Positions 57,561-64,000 of a stretch of 64,000 nucleotides of DNA are shown piece by piece (positions within the stretch are counted from its first letter, which is position 1; every line of letters begins with the position of its first letter). Below the pieces are notes generated by a model. That model was given only the letters and a program-made list of their open reading frames with translations. It did not search any database and was not told the origin of the DNA. The stretch is from NCBI GenBank assembly GCA_047495785.1, contig JBLDXI010000029.1, positions 124,001-188,000 of the forward strand. Reading direction: 5' to 3'. The stretch is from Lepidodermella squamata (Eukaryota; Gastrotricha). The position numbers and the translations under genes are program-made.

Positions 57561-58452
57561 AAGAAGAAATTGAAACTAGACTTTGGAATTTGTGTGGTCA
57601 CTTTGCTGTGATAGCAATATGGCGATCTCCTTATATAAAAAATAAAATGAGAATTGTAATGTGTTTGCCATTCGTAAAACTCACAAAAAGCAGAATAGCG
57701 TCATTTTATTTTCACAAAGCCGCTGTTTGGAAGCTTTTATGCATCATGACGGAGATAGAAAAAACATAAATTGGTACCATTCGACGCAGCAAGAGATTTC
57801 GGCGCACAAATATTCTCACAGAATACAGATCGGGAGTGAGTAATGCTGGCGGAGGGCGCAGGTAGCTGCTGCGAACTGCTGAGGTTTGTCGATAATTTAG
57901 GTACCAATGATGAAGCTGAAGCTCAATAGCTTGAAATTGTTCTCACTAGTGTGATAAATTTGTTTAAAATGGATTAATCTGGCATCTGACTTTCGTCGAC
58001 CTCTGGATTCCACGGCATTGAGTTACTTCCGACGCTGATCCTTGGAATTTGGAATGTAAAGGTTGTAATAAGACAGAGCCTCCAAATTCTTTGCGATCTT
58101 TTATTTCACTTTCCAACGTATATCCACGAGAAGCGCCGTTTCGTCGATTGCTTCTCAAACAATCAACATGAGACACCTGTAGCTCTATTACCATAAGTTA
58201 TAAACAAGTAAGAAAACGGTAATCTGATGAATCCATTATCAATGGCAATATGCTAAGTTAATTTCATCGATGCAAAATAACATTTCGTTTTAACAGCGTT
58301 AGACACTCGAACCTGAGGTAAAACAATACAACTAATATCTTATGCATACAAAACTTATGGGGCTCGTTCACGCCAAATTCATATAATTATATTATCATTA
58401 TTTTTGATTAGAAAGCAAGGTTTCGGACTGCTTGATGTCGACAACGCAGATT
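57561..58452. other. Intergenic stretch downstream of peroxidasin
   Basis: AT-rich, no exon recognised on either strand. It should include the 3' UTR of the peroxidasin gene on the minus strand. Confidence 0.45.
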
Positions 58453-61400
58453 CTATACAGCCCTCGCGCGTTTCTCGTCGTGCAGTGAAGACCGGCCAGT
58501 ATTGCTACTGCTGTAGTTGATGACTTTGCGCGGGTGATTGCGATACCTAACTCTAGCTTTGAATTCAGCAACTTCGCGTCGAAGAGCATCCAATTCAGCA
58601 CGCAGAGACGCAATTGCCTCAAGAGTTTCTTCATGGTCGCACTTCTCAAGCCGCTGCCGTTTCTTCGGCTTCTGAGTGGTGGTCGTATTCACGATCGGTG
58701 GCTCATTTTCGTCAAGTTCAACCGTAAGCGAGTCGTCGAGATTCGGGTCTAAACGTAAGCTTCGAACTGGTGGCAGTTTCTTATTCTCGGTATTAGTTCG
58801 TAAAAACACCGATTTGCCTTCGAATTGAGGAATATTGTGACTTGCGAAGCCGAGAGTTGGCGAAACAGGGTTCAAGCGTCGTTGATTGTCGAGAATAGAC
58901 TGGAGGAGCTCTCGTTGCGGCGCTCCAACACAATGCCCGTCAGCGTAGCAGCAATCGCGCCAATACGCCAGATTGACTCCAGCATCAAGTTGACTGCACT
59001 TGACGTAGTCGCCAGTCGAAGGCGGTAGGGCGAAAACGTCCTCCTGAACATGGGTGATGTTATCCGAGGTGTCGCAGATAACGCGGGCCAAGCTCGATTT
59101 GCGGAGCTGGAAGAGTTGCAATTCCGTGAAAACTCCAGGCTTTTCGTACCAGAATCGATCGGCGTCTCGCAGCCGGCGGAATTGTTCGACCAGAATGCAG
59201 ATGAGGGTGGGCCCAACTACGGCACCTTCAGCTGGGTCTTCAGATACCAAGCCAGGAAATAAATCAATGTTAGCTGGATGACCGTAGAGCTGCTGCAGTG
59301 TTCGCAGAACTTGGTCGTTTCCAATATCACCCCGTAAATCGGCCCAGTTTGAAGCATCGCCAAAGCCGCACATCTTGCGATACGCAGTGTATCCCTAAAA
59401 TGGAAATGCCGAAATTTCACGTGAATTGAAGTAATAACCCAGGCGCTTACCTGAATAGCATGATCACGGCCGCGTTGGATGTTCAAACTGGCCAAGTCGA
59501 GAGCCAAATCATGAGCCAGGGCGAATAGCCGCTCTGTGAGCTCACTGTTCAGCGCGCTTCCGGGTTCGAAGTGTTTTGCAGGATGGGCGAACAGCCCACG
59601 AACAATCGCATCAACGCCACCATCATCATCTAACATGCGATATGGCGCGAAGAAGGCCTCGTGCAGTGGCAGATGGCCAGATTTCAACGGCTGTAAATTC
59701 TCGTCATAACGCGCTAGGAACGGCATGATCAAGGTGTGACCGAAGCGGAACGCAGCTGTGGCGAATTCGTTGAAAATATCCGGCTGGAGAGAGTCGTTGT
59801 AGCCGCGGTATTCGCCTAATTGGCGCATGCCGATTGGTCCGATAATTTTTGGCAGCCAGTGGTTGTACGTTATGTGCTGCATTTCAGCCCCGACTATTTT
59901 ACGCGCTTCCTGAAAAATGCGCTCAGGCTGCCAGTCAGCATTGAGTTCGCGAAGCTCGGACGCAATACGGTTGTGTTCTCGCACCCACAGAGTATGCATA
60001 GCTAAGTAAAGTGAATATTAGTCATTTTCGATAGGCCTTGCTAAGCTTCCGTACCTAATAAGCCGAGCTGCTCGTTAGCACGATGATCTCCAGCTAGGAA
60101 ACACGGGACATGCGCTCTGGTCGCATCCATCTGGCAGTCCATTTCACCATGAGGTGCGAACGGAAGCAAATACTGCTCTCCAAAGCGCGATTTCGGTCCA
60201 ACTCGCAGCAAATAACCGGTGTTGTGACGGTCACGCAGGTCGTTGAGTAGCTCATTTGTCGAGCCATAGACAGCTGAGGCATCGAGCCACGCCGTAAGCT
60301 GGTTGAACTGTTCGCGGGGATAGACGTAGTTGACGAGGAGACTGGTGGAACCGGTGCCGCAAGTTGAAGCAGAACGTGTGACACCAATGCAGCGATGGCG
60401 GCGAATGCGAGCGTCATCAGATGCCACGGCGATCGGAAAACATGGCGCTTCATTTATACACGTCTCATTGCACCTCATTCCTATGTTAGATAGTTAGGCA
60501 AGTCATTAGAAAGTTCGATTGAGCTGACTTTTTACATCTTTTCATAAATTAGGGGAAAATTTCTACTAGCATGTTACCTGACTATTCAATTCTATTAAAT
60601 TCTCCCAAGCTTACCCGATCCAAAAGCGACATTCGCAGCCGTTTGAGGCGTGAAAGTCAAGTCGTGGTCAATGAACTGTCCCCATTGCATCAGCATGTGC
60701 GTAAATTTTGCATGGCGCTGCGGTTTGTGCGCGGTCAGCACTCGAGTTGATACCAATCTTGCGGATGGAAGTTTGTACCCATTGTAAAGCTTGTCCGGGT
60801 TCCATCCACGAGGCTCTCCGAGGCCGTTTTCGTAAACGGCGCCCAGTAATCGTGCGAATGGCATATGAGACGCACCCCAAGTCGGGACTCGCAAATTATT
60901 GCAGGTGCCATCAGCTGAACGGTACTTGGAGTGGAAACAAGCATCTGAACAAGCAATGGCATGAGGCTGCCGATGAGGCAAACATCCCGATAGGTTGGCG
61001 ATAAGCCTAAAAATAGTCCTTCATTAATCTCTCGAAAGAATCACTTGAAGCCTTACCTTAAATGGGATTCACTAAGCAGATGAGTCCCCACAATTGGCGA
61101 GGTTCCATCGCCGGTAGGAGCGTAATTGAATCCACCTGTTGCCAGTTGATCTTCAATCAAGGCCAAAGAACGTTCGTAAATCTCAGATGCCTCGCTCAGG
61201 GCAATGCCTTGTTCGTCAGGTTGACGAAGAATAGCCTGAATGTCCTGAGGAGTGCGTGGTCGAGAGGTGTCCGCAAAATGCTTCTGAGTTGTCTCGCGAG
61301 CCTTTTCAACTTCATGGCGAGCTTTGTTCACTGCATCTACAACATCACTGTCCTTCAGTCCACCTCGGCTTACCTCTGAAACAAAGAATGTACAACTTGG

Positions 61401-62866
61401 CTGGAAATTCTAGGGAGTAACTCACCTATTTCGAAACTGCGATCAGTGTTGGGAGGATTTACGTGGGCTAAAGGCCTCCGCTCAACGAAAGCAGGTTTAG
61501 AGGGCCGATTCGCAGAAGCCCGAACAGAAACTCTCATGGTTGCGGAAACTTCATCGACATCATTGAAAGCCGTGCAAGTGTAAACCCCAGCGTCTGAAGA
61601 TTTCATGTCCCTGATCTCAAGCCGGCCTGTATCCGCCCCGATAGACACCCTAGGATCCTCACTTAGAGGCGTCGCATTGCTTTCATCTCTCAGCCAGTTT
61701 ACCAAGGGCGGTGGAGAGCCAGCGGCACGGCATTCAGCGACCAAAGTTGACCCAACTTCAACTTCCAAGTTTTCCGGGGGTGTTTCAGTTAGTTCAGGAG
61801 CTCGGCCGCTTGATAACGATAACCTCCAACGATATTCACCGATGACTTCGTTCAGCCGATTTCGAATCGAACATTCATAGACGCCAGCATCACTCGGGGA
61901 TACGCTCAGGATTCTCAGTACTCCGAAATCGTCAGAAAGTCGCCATGTTGATGGCAAAGATGACACTACGTCACCATCCTTCGCCCATTCTACCGAAGAG
62001 ACACCCTGGGCATCTCGCTCTGCCGCGCTGGTTGGGGCCCTGGCACAGTCAAACTCAGCCGCGCCGCCCTCCCCAGCCCAAACTTCGTCTGGAGGCCGGG
62101 GCACAATGAGAAGGGTTGAAGTTGCCGCAATGACTTGGCCACTCGTCGATGCGGCGACGCAAGTGTAATCACCCGCGTCCTGCGGTCTGACATTAGTGAT
62201 TGCGAGGACCCTGCCTGAGTCTAACAATTGGATTCGATCATTCGCTTCAACGGGTTGGTTGAACCGTGACCAGGTCTCCAGGATTTGAGTGATATCGGGT
62301 TGGCTGCCCTCGGATAGCTGAGCCTCGCAGACTAGCTCTACACTTGAACCGAGGTGGGCAGTTAGAGTTGGTGGTGGTTTTCTCGCAAAATGTAACGAAT
62401 TCCCTAGCAGCTCATCCGCCAACACCTTCAGGCGGGTTCCGTTGAGAAATCGACCATTAGGAAGGGGTCGGGTCAGACCACCCTGTCGGCCTGCTGTAGT
62501 CGGGGCTGTCGTGCCTTGGCTGCCCGCAGCGGCGAGTTTCACCAGCAAGCAGCGGTAAGAACCCGAATCAGCCGCCTGAGCGTGTCTAATCAGCAGAGTT
62601 CCGTTCGCGAACACCCTGTAATGAACGCCATCAGGTCGGATGAGCCTCGAATCTTTCGTCCAGATCAAGCGCGATCGGGAGGTGTTAGTCGGAGCCGCCA
62701 GCCGGCAGTCCATCCGAACCGGCTTGCCGAGGGCCTGCGTCATCGGGTGCATCACCTGGTGCTGAGATTCGTGAAGAGGCAATGGCTTTCGAGCCATCGA
62801 AGGTTCGCCGACCTCGGCCGCTACCATTAAGAACGGCACGGCCAAGGCGGACACAAGCCAATTCAT
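58453..62866 (-). CDS. Peroxidasin-type Ig-domain heme peroxidase lacking LRR and VWC modules
   Basis: Six exons on the minus strand: 62866-61426, 61375-61057, 61006-60615, 60480-60055, 60001-59451 and 59394-58453, phase-consistent, 1356 residues. There is an N-terminal signal peptide ([19 protein letters not shown]), then four Ig-like domains (Cys pairs in [53 protein letters not shown]) and an [10 protein letters not shown] linker. The animal heme peroxidase domain shows peroxidasin-specific sequence: [35 protein letters not shown] (distal His and Ca-binding Asp), [42 protein letters not shown] (proximal His), [14 protein letters not shown] and [10 protein letters not shown] Thr-rich linker and a coiled coil ([19 protein letters not shown]) end the protein. 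Peroxidasin uses hypobromous acid to form sulfilimine cross-links in collagen IV. The usual N-terminal LRRs and C-terminal VWC domain are absent from this model. Confidence 0.9.
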
Positions 62867-64000
62867 GTCGAGCTATATAAGGATAAATTACGCGTTCCGA
62901 AAACGCGTTGTCCTAAAATACATAATTAGTGAATTGGTATAGAGCCTTGAGAGATTTTCGGCTTGGGAACTAAAAGGAGAGAAATGAGAAAAGCCTCAGT
63001 TAAATCTCGCCTATAAGGAGACGAATGCAGAAGTTTGTGCAAAGAAGTGAAAAGGAATCTGGCCCCGTTGGAAACGCATGCGTTTCGATAAGTAAGCAGC
63101 ATCCTTGCTACAACGAGATGAAAACTCGAAATGTGAATGACATTCTTGGGTCTAAAGGTGAGATTGAGAAATAAACTGAGCGTCGAAGTTTCAAAAATTG
63201 CAAATACAATGAAAGATTGAATTTTTCGTGAAAAACATGGGAGTAACAAACAGCAAACAGAATTGTTTGATTTGTTGAGGGTTGAACTAGTAAAAAACAA
63301 GGTAAAAATGCACAACTTGGGTTAAAAACCACGGGCCAGAGTGTTTGTTTCTGTATTTTACGCTGCGCAGATGTGTGTGTTATTATTTACGTGTTCGAAA
63401 GTGGCGCAGTAATAGTCGATGATCGCAGCCGGACGGCGAAACGGGCCGCGCGGCAGCAAACACAGGCGGGGAGGTCAATTAGCGTCTAATGACCGCAGAT
63501 GCGCGCGCGCCTATTTTTCGGGAAAAAATGATACATGTCATTAGGGTGTTTGCGGCTGCGGGCGGGGCAACAAATCGGCGGTGCCGGTAATTTGCTGCCG
63601 GCTCGGCCGCGCGCATACTCGTAATGATAACATAACTGCGGCGGTCAACTGTTGCGGCAGCGCAAACAGTCGGCACCACTGCACGCGTTTTTTCGCATAG
63701 GCAACAATAACACGGCGCGTGTTTATTTACGCGGCGATATAATGCCATTAACGGCACTTGCCCACAACAAGTCATCATCGCAGCCGCGCTACAGCCCTAA
63801 CCCGCCACTCTATACAAGCTATTACCGGCTATTTTTGCTATATAGTGGTACCTGGGCATAAGGGCGGCTTACTGCAATCCGACACTAATCGCGGGGCTGG
63901 GTCAAAAAACAAGAAAATCTCCTGCCACGACTACGCAGCAGAAAAGAAGCTCTTCGTAACCTTGCGAAGCTACACGTTATTGCAAAGGGCGGGCACAGGA
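62867..64000. promoter_or_regulatory. Region upstream of peroxidasin
   Basis: No coding sequence recognised. The part adjacent to 62867 should hold the promoter and 5' UTR of the peroxidasin gene. Sequence from about 63400 to 63700 becomes GC-rich with CG-rich words, but no defined motif or repeat is seen. Confidence 0.4.

Overview
The window is nuclear DNA of an invertebrate animal. Nearly every recognisable gene is split by introns. Exons are GC-rich, introns are AT-rich and often short (about 50-65 bp to a few hundred bp), and acceptors are usually of the TTTTCAG type with an unusual number of AAG acceptors. There are no bacterial-style operons, rRNA genes or CRISPR arrays. Gene content (peroxidasin, ATG4, STRIP, PPM1G, CWH43, a receptor tyrosine phosphatase, a LY6 protein, an amidated neuropeptide precursor) is metazoan. 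Intron size and acceptor style suggest a nematode-like ecdysozoan, but I cannot fix the phylum from sequence alone. PEX14 shows that peroxisome import is retained.

Layout. 1-10.7 kb (+): the 3' part of a very large gene for an acidic protein built from thrombospondin type 3-like calcium-binding repeats, including a tandem genomic array of 545/563-bp units that each carry the same two exons. 11.8-12.3 kb: a 3' fragment of an LRRC34-like leucine-rich-repeat gene. 13.5-14.7 kb (+): a neuropeptide precursor with three GFMRV-amide peptides. 17.5-23.6 kb (+): a transmembrane protein with two tyrosine-phosphatase domains that both lack the catalytic cysteine. 24.6-25.4 kb (+): a LY6/uPAR-type GPI-anchored protein. 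25.7-26.9 kb (-): PEX14. 27.8-32.5 kb (-): ATG4 protease, with transposon and zinc-finger debris in its largest intron. 33.4-36.3 kb (-): PPM1G phosphatase. 37.1-40.3 kb (+): CWH43/PGAP2IP. 42.7-43.6 kb (+): intronless ITPK1. 45.1-50.6 kb (-): STRIP (STRIPAK subunit). 51.3-57.6 kb: a messy region with small unclassified genes, a pogo-like transposase relic, a gene with three tandem SKI/SNO/DAC-like repeats and two head-to-head tRNA-derived SINEs. 58.5-62.9 kb (-): a peroxidasin without LRRs. 62.9-64 kb: its upstream region.

The genes are mostly unrelated housekeeping, membrane and secretory functions rather than one pathway. The most unusual items are the recently amplified TSP3-repeat exon array with its modular phase-1 micro-exons, the doubly inactive receptor phosphatase, the GFMRV-amide precursor, the triple SKI/DAC-like protein and the paired SINEs. 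All gene models were made by eye from reading frames, splice consensus and phase continuity. Terminal exons and starts are least certain where the evidence text says so.
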